The notes under the pieces were generated by a model. It saw only the letters and a list, made by a program, of their open reading frames with translations. It did not search any database and was not told the DNA's origin. A DNA stretch of 64,000 nt from Dendrobium chrysotoxum (Eukaryota > Streptophyta > Magnoliopsida > Asparagales > Orchidaceae), in the NCBI GenBank assembly GCA_019925795.1, contig CM034314.1:78550780-78614779 (forward strand), given 5' to 3'. Every line of letters begins with the position of its first letter. The first letter of the stretch is position 1. Both the position numbers and the translations under genes were made by a program. This document shows, in pieces, positions 23,488 to 33,814 of this stretch.

Positions 23488-23940
23488 ATGCTGTATCTCT
23501 TGTATATGTATACTTTTCTATATAAATATAAAATAAGTCTTTCTATCCCTTCATCGTGTCCCATGTTGCTGGGGTGTACCGCCTTCCGGTCCCGAGGTGT
23601 GATAGTGGGAGCAGGAGCGAACAACTAGCTTAAGCAGCCGCTGCGTGTGAAAAGAGACCATGAAAACAGATCGGCTAGGGAAAATTTTATTACTGAGGAG
23701 GGCTAAATTACTAAATAACTCATGTTTTAAAGATTTTTTAATTTTTTTTAGGAGGGGCAAGGCAATGAACAATTCCGCCCATGATAGTTGATACCCATAT
23801 ATAATAAATGTATATAATAAGAGGAGAATCTTAGCGTGATAAGTAAATATCAAAGTTTTTAAGTTTAGATATACAAATATATAAGAATTATGTGATATTT
23901 TTACTATTATTATAAAAGTGTATTATGATTTTTTTTATAT

Positions 23941-24063
23941 TAAGATTTCGTTTGGAACAACTTTCTTATTGTTTTTTTAAAGCATGCATCTAATATAAAA
24001 AAATTTTGCGCTAAAAAACTACTTTAGAAAGCAATAAAAAAGTTGTCCCAAACAAAATCTAAA
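23941..24063. mobile_element. Foldback MITE, family A
   Basis: Left TAAGATTTCGTTTGGAACAA, right TTGTCCCAAACAAAATCTAA; the arms pair over most of the 123 bp. Confidence 0.75.
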
Positions 24064-24573
24064 TCTTAGCATTTCCATCCTAAATATACATCATTTCTAT
24101 ATCTAAACCATTCATTTAATTAAACTCTTGTGAATTGCTCGTTTTCTCTGTCATTCTCATTTGAACTTTCAACTCATGAGCTGAAAGGCACCCACTCCTT
24201 GATTAATTAGTCCATTTGTTCTCAATGATAAGTGAGAAGCACGCCTTGGTCGCTTGATGAGGAAAATGTCGATTGAAACTTTGTAATTAGTTGAAGCTGA
24301 AACACCACAAATCCTAACATCCGCTGAATCGATGATAAACCTTTAATTTGCAGAATCCAAACTGCATTAATTGAATCTTCAGATGTTGAAGTATAAGTTC
24401 AACAGAATGATTTGAAGATTGGAGAATTTGGAGCGTCTATCTCTTCCTTCCAATGGCAATCTGATCTCCAAATTTGATTCGTCTTCAGACTTGATTTTGA
24501 TTAAAATTTGGTTTTCTTTCTTCCGCATCGCATCATCGTCGTTTTTAATCTCGCCTCATCGTTATGCATTGAT

Positions 24574-24745
24574 TTAGGTTTCGTTTGAGATGATTTTCTT
24601 ACTGATTCTTAAAGTCTCTTTCGTTCTTACTGCTTTTTCTTAAAGCAACTTTCTGGAAGCAGTAAGAAAGCTGCTTTAAGAAGCAACAGTAAGAAAGAAA
24701 GCTGCTTTAAGAATCAGTAAGAAAGCAGTCCCAAATGAAGTCCTA
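24574..24745. mobile_element. Foldback MITE, family A with an internal duplication
   Basis: Left TTAGGTTTCGTTTGAGATGA, right CAGTCCCAAATGAAGTCCTA. The right arm carries AAGAAAGCTGCTTTAAGAA twice (about 24665 and 24695), so part of the arm has been duplicated. About 172 bp. Confidence 0.75.
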
Positions 24746-24885
24746 GTTTTGACGATTTTTCTATGAACGTTTGACGTCCATATAGATATCATCAAAGGAG
24801 AAAGCATAAAACCTTAGTCGCTTACCACACTCTAGCTATGATTTCCTTCCTTGTAATGGGCATCCTCACCAAGCGCCTTCTAAGG

Positions 24886-25130
24886 TTTTGTTGTGTCCAT
24901 TGTATTCTATTAAAAGTCAAATTCTCATATAAATCTAATAAAAAATGTCATTTCTAATACTGTCTAACCATTTTTTTAGGCCTATTTCTACCTTTCTTAA
25001 CATATGCAATATTTAATACATTCTAAAAGGGTTATCAGAATGTCGAAATTTTATGTAAACAAATCATCTAAGACGACTCTCTATAATCTTATTTGCCAGT
25101 GGAGCTACTCCAACCTAGTCATATATACAC
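24886..25130 (-). mobile_element. RTE-type LINE 3' fragment
   Basis: Minus-strand match to the 3' part of the RTE family: TGTATTCTATTAAAAGTCAA, CTCATATAAATCTAATAAA, then TTATGTAAACAAATCATCTA and GACGACTCTCTATAATCTT correspond base for base with 45840-46060 except for scattered changes. Both ends are lost. Confidence 0.75.
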
Positions 25131-25344
25131 TTGTTTTGCGGGCATATCCTATAAGGAAATAAATTAAAAAATAAAATAAATTTTTTATAAAAGCTAAGAA
25201 TATATAAGTATATGCTTACATATGAACGATAATTATTAAAACCTTTGGAATCTGTCATAGTTTTGAAGAATAAGTTTATTTTAATTGTCCTTTCAAATTT
25301 CAATTGACGACATAAATGATAATTAAATGATATCCAATCAAGCC

Positions 25345-25373
25345 TAAAAAAGCCGTCCCAAACGAAGCCTTAG
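25345..25373. mobile_element. Single arm of a family A MITE
   Basis: AAAAAGCCGTCCCAAACGAA followed by GCCTTA; the opposite arm is missing or unrecognisable. Confidence 0.5.
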
Positions 25374-25468
25374 TTTAAAAATCTTTTTAAAGCTTGTTTA
25401 GTATTTATTAGTTTTCTTATCGAATTCAAGTCCTGATCGAGCCTAATTAATTATATATTTGATGCTAA

Positions 25469-25469
<1 letters not shown>

Positions 25470-25505
<36 letters not shown>
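25470..25505. repeat. (AT)n microsatellite
   Basis: About 18 AT units without interruption. Confidence 0.95.
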
Positions 25506-25508
<3 letters not shown>

Positions 25509-26340
25509 GAATTTATAAGTATGTTATTTGGTAAATGTAAATATTTGAAAAAAGAAATTTTAATTATTTATTTGATTTTTGCATTATAATTATATACATA
25601 ATTTGTAAGATACAAATGACAAAAAATGATATAGGAATACTGAAATAAATCATCAAATTAATAATTAAATTATCATTAAATAAATTTTAATAAATTATTT
25701 AATAAATAATAACATAAACAAATGAGAATGAATAAATTATTTAATTTGAAATAAAATAAGGGGGATTTATACACATACCATTTTATTTTATACTTTTTAC
25801 ATATCTAACATCTAAATCTTTAATATTATATGCATATCACTCATAGAATAAATATGAGTGCATGAAATGAAATATTAAAATTTATAAGGTGATATGGATG
25901 ATAAGAATGAAATATAATAGTGATAGAAATGTAATATTAAAATTTTAAATATTAGATATATAAATAGTATGAAATAAAATGATATGTATGTAAATCCTCT
26001 ATAAAATAAATATAAAATAATCGAAATTAAATTTTGACTTGGATGAAAAAAAACGGCAGTGTAAATGTTACTTTCCGTGTAAATTATATATACAAAAAAA
26101 AAAAAAAAAAAAGGACGAGCTGTTGATCCAAAAGCAGTTGTTTTCTTGTAGCGCCAACCGGCCTCTCTGCCGATCGACTCCAACTTTCCTACCGACGGAA
26201 CCCGTCTCGCTGAAAGCCCTAACTAATTTTCCTGTTTTTGCCATTTTCATTTTCCAATGAACTTTGAAATTCGATCCTGAAGCAGTTCTTCTACCCGAAA
26301 GTTAGGGCTAGAACACTTCTCTTAGTCCAATCACACATAG
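25506..26340. other. AT-rich upstream region of the host gene
   Basis: Very AT-rich to about 26090, then an A19 run (26093-26111) and a mixed-composition stretch leading to the start codon of the membrane-protein gene. This is where promoter and 5' UTR should lie. No TATA box could be chosen with confidence. Confidence 0.4.
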
Positions 26341-26364
26341 AAGCCCATCTGGTATTTTCTACCG

Positions 26365-26743
26365 ATGGCAATCATTGGCGATGCTCTTCGCCAAGCGTTC
26401 ATGGCGAAGCACGAGTATGAGAATCTCCGGGAGGAGGAAAAGGCATGGGGCCGTCTGCAGCGACCGTTAGTGACGGCCCTAGCAGCTGCCATAGGCGTCG
26501 CCGTCTTCGTAGCTGCTGCCGTCAGCTTGAGTATCGTCTTTCCTGGTGATCCAGGCCGCCGGCCGTTTTGTCGCGACCGTAGGATCCAGGCACTGCGGAT
26601 GAGCGAGGAGGAAGTCTCTGATCTTTATCCTTCCCACGGCGCCTTCTTTCTCACAGATGAGGAGGCAGCCGAGTTCTATTGGATGGTAGTCTTCATTCCC
26701 TCAGGACTCGTTTTCTTGGCCTCCGTCATCTACCTGCTGGCTG
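26365..26743 (+). CDS. Conserved plant multi-pass membrane protein, exon 1
   Basis: The exon gives 126 codons plus one base. It starts MAIIGDALRQAFMAKHEYE, followed by a charged stretch LREEEKAWGRLQRPL that should face the cytosol. A long hydrophobic segment follows at about residues 35-58, a polar loop with GRRPFCRDRRIQAL and FFLTDEEAAEFYW, then a second membrane segment at about 106-125. The sequence is like an uncharacterised plant protein family known to me only as a transmembrane protein. The donor site is CTG|GTGAGT. The exon is much more GC-rich than its surroundings and has no lesion. Without splicing the frame would read on to 26874, but those last 43 residues are intron. The 5' leader from about 26290 has no competing ATG in a better context. 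Confidence 0.85.
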
Positions 26744-29700
26744 GTGAGTTTTCGTTTCCTTTTTTCTTAATCTGTGCAGATTTCTGCTTGATTGTATTTA
26801 CGAGGAACCGTCTGGTTATGTGGTATGCGCAGCGGTTCTTTTTCTCAGACTTAACTTCGACTGGCGTAATATAAAGCAATGATGCTTGATTTACTTCTGG
26901 CGGGCTTTGTTTTACGATGCCGGCATTCATGCTTGATTCATGTTACTTTCTTTTATTCACCGATCACGTTTAAACTGCTAAATTCTTTCCTTTTCACTAA
27001 TAGCCACATTTTCTTAATAAAGAAACCTGAGAATTAGGAAGATATATTCAGCTCAATTACTTGCAAGAAATGTTCTATAATTGACTGAGGGTGAAACAGT
27101 TATACTATTGTATCGATGCTTTTGGTCGTTGGCTTCAATAGCATTTATGAAAGGTTTTTAAAGCTCATGAGAAGAAAGTAGCAGGCAATGTAGATCGGCC
27201 AATCAAGTTTGCTTGCTTCTAACCATTTAAAGGCAATTTCCAGTCTAAACTATTTTTTCTATCCGTTTAGTGCCATGTTTAGGATGGTCAACCGATTCTC
27301 TATCTTAACAACCTGACCAAGCTTTCAATCTTTTGTTTTTTGTGATGACTAGACTTTTTTCCTGAACTGAAGCCACTTACAGTCTTCCCATTTACTTTTA
27401 AAGTGATTGTGGAAGGCTATCCACATCTACTGATTACATTATGTTTTGTAGAGGATGTCCGTTGTAACTTTGAAGGAACCAAATCATTATTTCGATTAGT
27501 CGGCAACATGACTATTTATCTTTTGAACTTTTGCTTGAATGATTTAGTACAGCTTTCACTGTTGGTAGAGTTTTAGTACCGCTACAGAGACTTCTAATAT
27601 CACCGCTGCTAAATCTTATAATGAAAATACAAATCTTAAATGATGATGAAGATGAAGAGTAAGAGGAAGCTAATAATATGTTCCTCAAAAGGGCTCTTGC
27701 AATAAAATTAAGAAGAAACTTACACCTTGTAATTATGCCTAGCTCTATGCTAATGAAGTTTTTAATTTGAGCTTCAACCTTTGTGTGGTGGAATTTAGGC
27801 CAAAGCATTAGTTTCATGCATTTGCATACATACACGCACATACATGTATATTACATTTTATATGGTATGTATTTGCATAAATATGCATACATTTGCATTT
27901 GCATGGATGTATACATACATAAAGTGCATTGAAAAAGGTTTTCACTCTAGGATGGCCTCTATATTTGGGCCCATTTTAATGCTTACACATTCACCACTTT
28001 AGTCGGTAGTCAAGTTGCATTTGAATTTGGAATTTGGGAACACCTAAAGGCCTCTTCCAACTTCCAAGAAGCCTAGAGTGGTCTCCAATAGTTTCTTTAG
28101 TTGCACTTACATTGACAATATGCCAAGGAATGTTTCCCTATGCTATTTAGTAGCTTATGCGTGATGTAGGACAAGAAAGAAAGCTGATCACCAGAGCAAC
28201 TTCTAAGGCCCAAATGTGTAAGAGTTGATTGTAAATTGTTTTGTTCATTTTTCTTTTGAGTTTGAGGGGCCGATCATGTGTGTTCAGAGGGAACGTCTTG
28301 AATGTAAAAACTATTTTTGAATTAGAGGGGCTGATCATGTGATATATGATAATAACGTTCAAATGGAGATTTAAATTTAATATTTCTGGAAATTGGTCCA
28401 TATTCTTTTCTTGTTTTGGATCCTTTGGTTGATAAATTTCATATTTTGTAAAATTCCTTTAGATTAATTCAAGGAATGGCAATCCTAAAATTTTCAAACA
28501 TTGTGCTAGAAGGAAAATAATCATCCAATTTTAGTGTACTGATCATAGAAAAAACTTATGGTGCTTAAATCTTTTGATTTGTCCTTTGATTTTGAGGAAT
28601 TGCTTCTCTCATATAAAAGTTGATATTCTCCAATCTTTGGCTCGCTCTTGTGGTTTGCAAAAATTTGATGCCTCAATTTCTTGCTCAGAAGCTTAAGTTT
28701 ATTACTCTTGTTCAATTTTTAATTATGATATGCTTTTATTGTGATTGTTAGTACTTGGAATATATGTGGTTTAAGTTCTGATATCAAGTGGAAATAGGTT
28801 AAAGAAGGGGTATCGAGGGAAAATCTTGATATTATTTGTTCATGATAAACCAAATTTGTCAATAACTATGCATCTTCTCAAGAAAATTGAAACTTTTGAA
28901 TTTTTTTTTTCTACTTGTGTATGGACTGTCTAGAGAGCATGAATGCATCCACTTTTGGAGTGAACTCTTCGATCTCATTTCTAGATAGTCATCTAAATGA
29001 ATGATGTGTAGCAATTTAAATGATAAATTTTCTTAGAATGAAGATCTTCTAACAACACTAAACAACCATTATATCTCTTCATTAATTTTGTTAACTTTAA
29101 TCTTATTGACGTACCTATGTCCGAGAGATCATACATGTGGCCAAATAATATAAAGGAAGAATTTCTTACCAAATTGGATGGATTCCTTTTTATCTCTTAT
29201 GCAATTCTTTATTTTTTTTAATAGTGGACAGAAAGTGATCAACAAATAATGAAACAAATGGTGGAAGAATTTTCTTAATCAAGGTGATGAGGTGAAAAGT
29301 CTTGTTTTGAAGCTTAGGCTTCATAGAAGGTGGCTTAAAGCTTGGAAAAAGTCAACATCACATTATGAAGCAAGGGAAAAAAAAGAACTCTAATTGATAA
29401 GTGTAATGAAATTGAAATCTCCTTGAAGGTTATGAAAATGAAAGAAAATGACTATTCTAAACTCTATAAAAAAAATTTATTGACATCAAAGATCTAAGTC
29501 AAATGATTTCTTAAAGAAGGTAAAAATTTTCTTTTTGTCGTAAATTTGCTAATTGTCGAAGACAAGGAATTCTATTCAGGACAGTCAGATTGATGGTGAA
29601 TCTATTAACAAGAAAAAAGAATTGATTGTTGCCTTTAACCACTATAGAAAACAATTTTATAAAAAAATACTCCTACCAAGTACTACATGGAATTTTGTAA

Positions 29701-30309
29701 GCTTTATTTTTTCTAGCAATCCCTCTCTTTCTTTTTAATATGGACTCTCCTACTTTGGAAGAAATTAAAGATTCTTTTCTTTGGGTGCTAGCATGTGTCT
29801 TGGTTCGGATGGTTTTTTTTTCAAGCTTTTATTAGATGTGGGATACTATTCATTTTGATTTGATTAATATTTTTTGAGGATACTTTCTTGAATAAATCTT
29901 CTTACTAGTTTGAGTTATCCTATGATTTGTTTGATATTCAAACAAGTGTTTTGTGATAATTTTAAAGATTTTAGACTATTAGCCTTCTTAATGGGATTTT
30001 CAAAATCTTCACTAAATTATTAACAAATAGTCTTAAACCTTATCTATATTGTTTGGTTGTTTAATCTCATGAGCTTTTACCAAAAAAGAGGGACCCTAGA
30101 TTGCGTTGTTCCTACCTATGAATTCATTCACTCCTTGGACAAGAAAAAGGATTCGATCATATTTAAGGTGGATTTAAAAAGGCTTTCAATAGTTGTAATT
30201 TGCACATAATTTGGGTTTTGGAATTCTTAGTGTATGCTAATTCTCTCAAGTCTTTGTTAATGGTGAACTTAATAATCAATTTAAATATTTTAAAGATTTG
30301 ATGCTATGT

Positions 30310-32203
30310 GATACTCTCTCTTTCTTCTTTTCATTATTATTGGAGAAGTCGTTCACGTGATGCTTAGTCTTATTGCCAAGATGATTAAATTGAGAGTAGT
30401 AATTGTGGTAATAGCAACATTGTCATATATACATTAAATTTGCATAAGATAACCTTTTATTTTGTGGTTGTCTTGATAAAGGTTTTTATATTACTAGGTC
30501 AAAGTGTTCTTCTCTTGAGAGTTTGTAAAATAGCTTATTGTTAAAGGAACTTCGGTATTGTTGTTATTGACAAATTTTAGAGAAAACTTGCCGTTTGGAA
30601 AGACCTTTTTTTGTAAAGATGGGAAGATAATTTTGATACATTCAAGTATATTTTGAATTCCTCTTTATTTTCTTACTTTCTTTTGGTTGTTTAGTTGGGT
30701 CATCAATAAACTTCATAGCATTAAAGCCATACTCTCTCTTTCTTCTTTTCATTATTATTGGAGATGTCATTCACATAATGCTTAGTTTCATTGCCATTGA
30801 TGATTAAATTGAGAGTAGTAATTGTGGTAATAGCAACATTGTCATATGTACATTGAATTTGCATAAGATAACCTTTTATTTTGTGGTTGTCTTGATGAAG
30901 GTTTTTTTATTACTAGGTCAATGTGTTCATCTCTTGAGAGTTTGTAAAATAGCTTATTGTAAAATGAACTTCGGTATTATTGTTATTGAAAAAATTTAGA
31001 GAAAACTTGCAGTCTGGAAATACCTTTTTTTTGTAAAGGTGTGAAGATGATTTTGATAAATTCAAGTATATTTTGAATTCCTCTTTATTTTCTAACTTTT
31101 TTTTGGTTGTTTAGTTGCGTCATCAATAAACTTCATAGCATTAAAACGATGCTCTCTTTCTTCTTTTCATTATTATTGGAGATGTCGTTCACATAATGCT
31201 TAGTCTCATTGCCAATGATGATTAAATTGAGAGTAGTAATTGTGGTAATAGCAACATTGTCATATGCACATTAAATTTGCATAAGATAACCTTTTATTTT
31301 GTGGTTGTCTTAATACAGGTTTTTCTATTACTTGGTAGGGGTGTCAAAAATTGACATGACCCGAAACCTGACCCGAAAAAATCTAGGTTTGGGTCAACCT
31401 GTTTGTGAAACGGGTCGGGTCCGGGTTCAGATTTTCGATACGTTTGAAAAACGGGTCGGGTTCGGGTTGATCCGGAAACCCGTGGGTGGACCCGAATTGA
31501 CCTGGATGTCGCGTCAATCACTCAATCGGTCGCGTCGCAGTCGCAGTCGAGGTCGTGTCTCGCGTCAATCGCTCACGTCGGAGTCGCGTCCTGTCACAGT
31601 GTCACCGTTGTCGGCCTGCCGCCGACGCGCCGTCCCACGCTGCTGCAGAGTCGAAGGCCCGAAGAGTTGAAGACACCCGCGAGGCGCGAGCTACCGCTGG
31701 ACGATTGTGATTTGCCGCTGATGCCCACGAGCTGCAGAGCCGAAGATGCCTGCCGCCGTCTCGCCTGAGAGCGGAGAGCCGAATGCCACTGTCCCTCCCT
31801 CGTGGGTCGGGTCGGGTCAACCCGGTAACCCGCACAGGTCAGGTTTGGGTTGACAATCCTGACCCGTTTGCAAAACCGGGTCGGGTTAGTGTCGACTCGT
31901 TTAAGGCCGGGTCAAGTCGGGTTCGACCCGAACTTGACTCGTTGACCCAAATTGATACCCCTATTACTGGGTCAATGTGTTCTTCTTTCGAGAGTTTGTA
32001 AAATAGCTTATTGTAAAAAGAACTTCAGTATTGTTGTTATTGATAAAATTTAGAGAAAACTTGCATTCTGGAAAGACCTTTTTTTGTACAGGTGGGAGGA
32101 TAATTTTGATAAATTCAAGTATATTTTGAATTCCTCTTTATTTTCTTACTTTCTTTTGGTTGTTTAGTTGGGTCATCAATAAACTTCATAGCATTAAAGA
32201 AGA
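30310..32203 (+). repeat. Tandem triplication of a 419-bp L1 segment
   Basis: Copies start at about 30310, 30729 and 31148, each beginning ACTCTCTCTTTCTTCTTTTC or close to it and running through GCATTAAA at the end. They are about 95% alike. All three carry the TTTGCATAAGATAACC lesion of the RT active site, so the triplication is later than the loss of L1 function. The third copy is lengthened by a hAT MITE. Confidence 0.9.
31336..31963. mobile_element. Non-autonomous hAT element (MITE) 1, 628 bp
   Basis: Ends are TAGGGGTGTCAAAA and, inverted, TAGGGGTATCAATTTGGGTC. Subterminal regions are full of GGGTCGGGTT / AACCCGACCC repeats, a habit of hAT elements whose transposase binds subterminal sites. 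Flanks are TTACTTGG (31328-31335) and TTACTGGG (31964-31971), an 8-bp duplication with one change. The middle (31500-31800) is very GC-rich and may be captured sequence; open frames there are not recognised proteins. Confidence 0.9.
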
Positions 32204-33102
32204 TTTTTTTTGGAATGGTCAATGGTGATGGAGAAGATAGAGGCTTCTTGATCATCTAGAAAAATTTGCAGACCAAAAAAATTTATAACATTTGTAGGGT
32301 TTGGCAGTAAAGATCTTTGAACACGGGTCATTTCTTTTTTCTAATTAAATTTAGAAGTACATCAATGCGTACTCAAAATCCTTAGAAAATAGTATTATAG
32401 ACAAGAGTTATTTAAGTAAGAACGCTCCACCTTACTTTTTGACGGGCAAAGGTGGTCATGAATCTCAATTTATTAATAGAGTTAGAATAGTTGCTTTACC
32501 TTTCTTCCATGCGATCTCTTGGATCATTCCGAATATTGGTTAAAGTTATTTTTGGAAAGATATGTGAATTTGTGATTTGTTTTTACCCAATCTATATCAT
32601 CTCGTTTGAATATTACTCATGCACTAGTTGACATGGTCATTGGAAAGAAATAAGTGATTAACTTTTTCTTGTGTACACTAAAATTTCTATTCTTTACTTG
32701 GAATTGGATCGAAGAAGCTTAACTTTAATTTTTGATACTCCAAAGTTGATCCAAAATCAAACGTGTTGACATTGGAATCTATGAGATTTTTTTTTAGGAT
32801 AAGGGTGATCAGGTGCATTCTTTTTAACATGTTGACGAGAATCCTCATTAAGATGATTGGTTGAGTTTTTTTTCCTGTAGGAAACTTTAATCTAATTTTT
32901 GCCTTTCTCTTGTTTGCTGCATTAAACAGTGTCGTTGCCAGGTTCCAAGTCTTGGATGAGAAAAGTGGAGGGTTGCGTTAGGTAGTCGACAGCCAGCGTA
33001 AAACTTATCGAATAATAATGATATGAATCCTTTAAAAAATTGTGTTAATGCCAGGGCGTCCCGTGGAAGCGACGCGCTGTATGACCTGAATACAGCGACA
33101 AG

Positions 33103-33700
33103 TAGGAGTGTCAATATTGGACCCGACCCGAACCCGACCCGAAAATTTCGGGTTTGGGTTGACCTGAACTCGAAGTGGGTCGGGTTCGGGTCCGGACAAC
33201 CGACCCGTTTGCAAAATCGGGTCTGGTTCGGGTTGACCCGGAAACCCGGAATGACCCTGAAACCGTCTGCCCGCTCTGACCGGCCCTGCCCGAGTCTGCC
33301 CGCTTGCCCCCCGCCCTGCCTGCCCGCTTGCCCCAGCTGCCCGCGGCGCGCCTGCCCGTCTGCCCCAGCAGCCCGCATCGAGTCCTGAGGCCTGCCTGCC
33401 CGCGTCGCGCGCGATCGCATCCAGCCAGCGTCGCGTCATGTCATGTGATCGCATCCGCGTCAGTGTCGCATCGGAGTTCGGATGAGTCCCTCGTCAGCCG
33501 CCGCCTCGTCGGCTGCTTCCGTCGGCTTCCGCTGCCGCCGGCCCTCAGTCCGCCGCTGCTGCCGACTCGCGGGTCGGGTTGGGTTGACCCGAACCCGAAG
33601 CAATTGTAAAAACGGGTCGGGTTGACTCGAACCCGAATAGTACGGGGTCAGTTCCGGGTTCGACCCGAACCTGACCCGTGACCCGAAATTGACACCCCTA
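33103..33700. mobile_element. Non-autonomous hAT element (MITE) 2, 598 bp
   Basis: Ends TAGGAGTGTCAATATTGG and, inverted, TAGGGGTGTCAATTTCGGGT. Perfect 8-bp target duplication GCGACAAG at 33095-33102 and 33701-33708. The same GGGTCGGGTT subterminal repeats as MITE 1, and a GC-rich CTGCCCG-rich middle (33260-33560). It lies in the 5' UTR of the RTE LINE and is the innermost layer of this nest. Confidence 0.95.
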
Positions 33701-33814
33701 GCGACAAGTGTGCAAGGGCCGCTGCACCACCGCCCGGGTGCAGTGTTAAATAGGAAAGGGTTCCCACATCAAGGACAGATGTGGGCAAAGAAGCTAGTCC
33801 ATTAAACTAAAATA

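Larger units (their letters stand above)
20729..23604 (+). mobile_element. 3' LTR of the Gypsy element (right end approximate)
   Basis: It starts TGTAATATATAAGCC directly after the polypurine tract. A CT-rich leader-like region lies at 20830-21240. The right end is placed at CGAGGTGTGATA because Del/Tekay LTRs often end with a similar GGTGTGACA-like sequence, but no 5' LTR is present to confirm it. If right, the LTR is about 2.9 kb including a 675-bp TRIM insertion and two microsatellites. Open frames within it are not recognised proteins. Confidence 0.45.

Noticed and set aside
26744..26874. Extension of exon 1 by 43 more codons to a stop at 26874
   Set aside because: A strong donor (GTGAGT) at 26744, a change in composition and the good fit of exon 2 show that this part is intron.
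31294..32001. Open frames on both strands rich in R, S and G
   Set aside because: Same cause: repeats and GC-rich core of hAT MITE 1.
32887..33609. Several overlapping open frames on both strands, G/R/P-rich
   Set aside because: They arise from the GGGTCGGGTT repeats and GC-rich core of hAT MITE 2.
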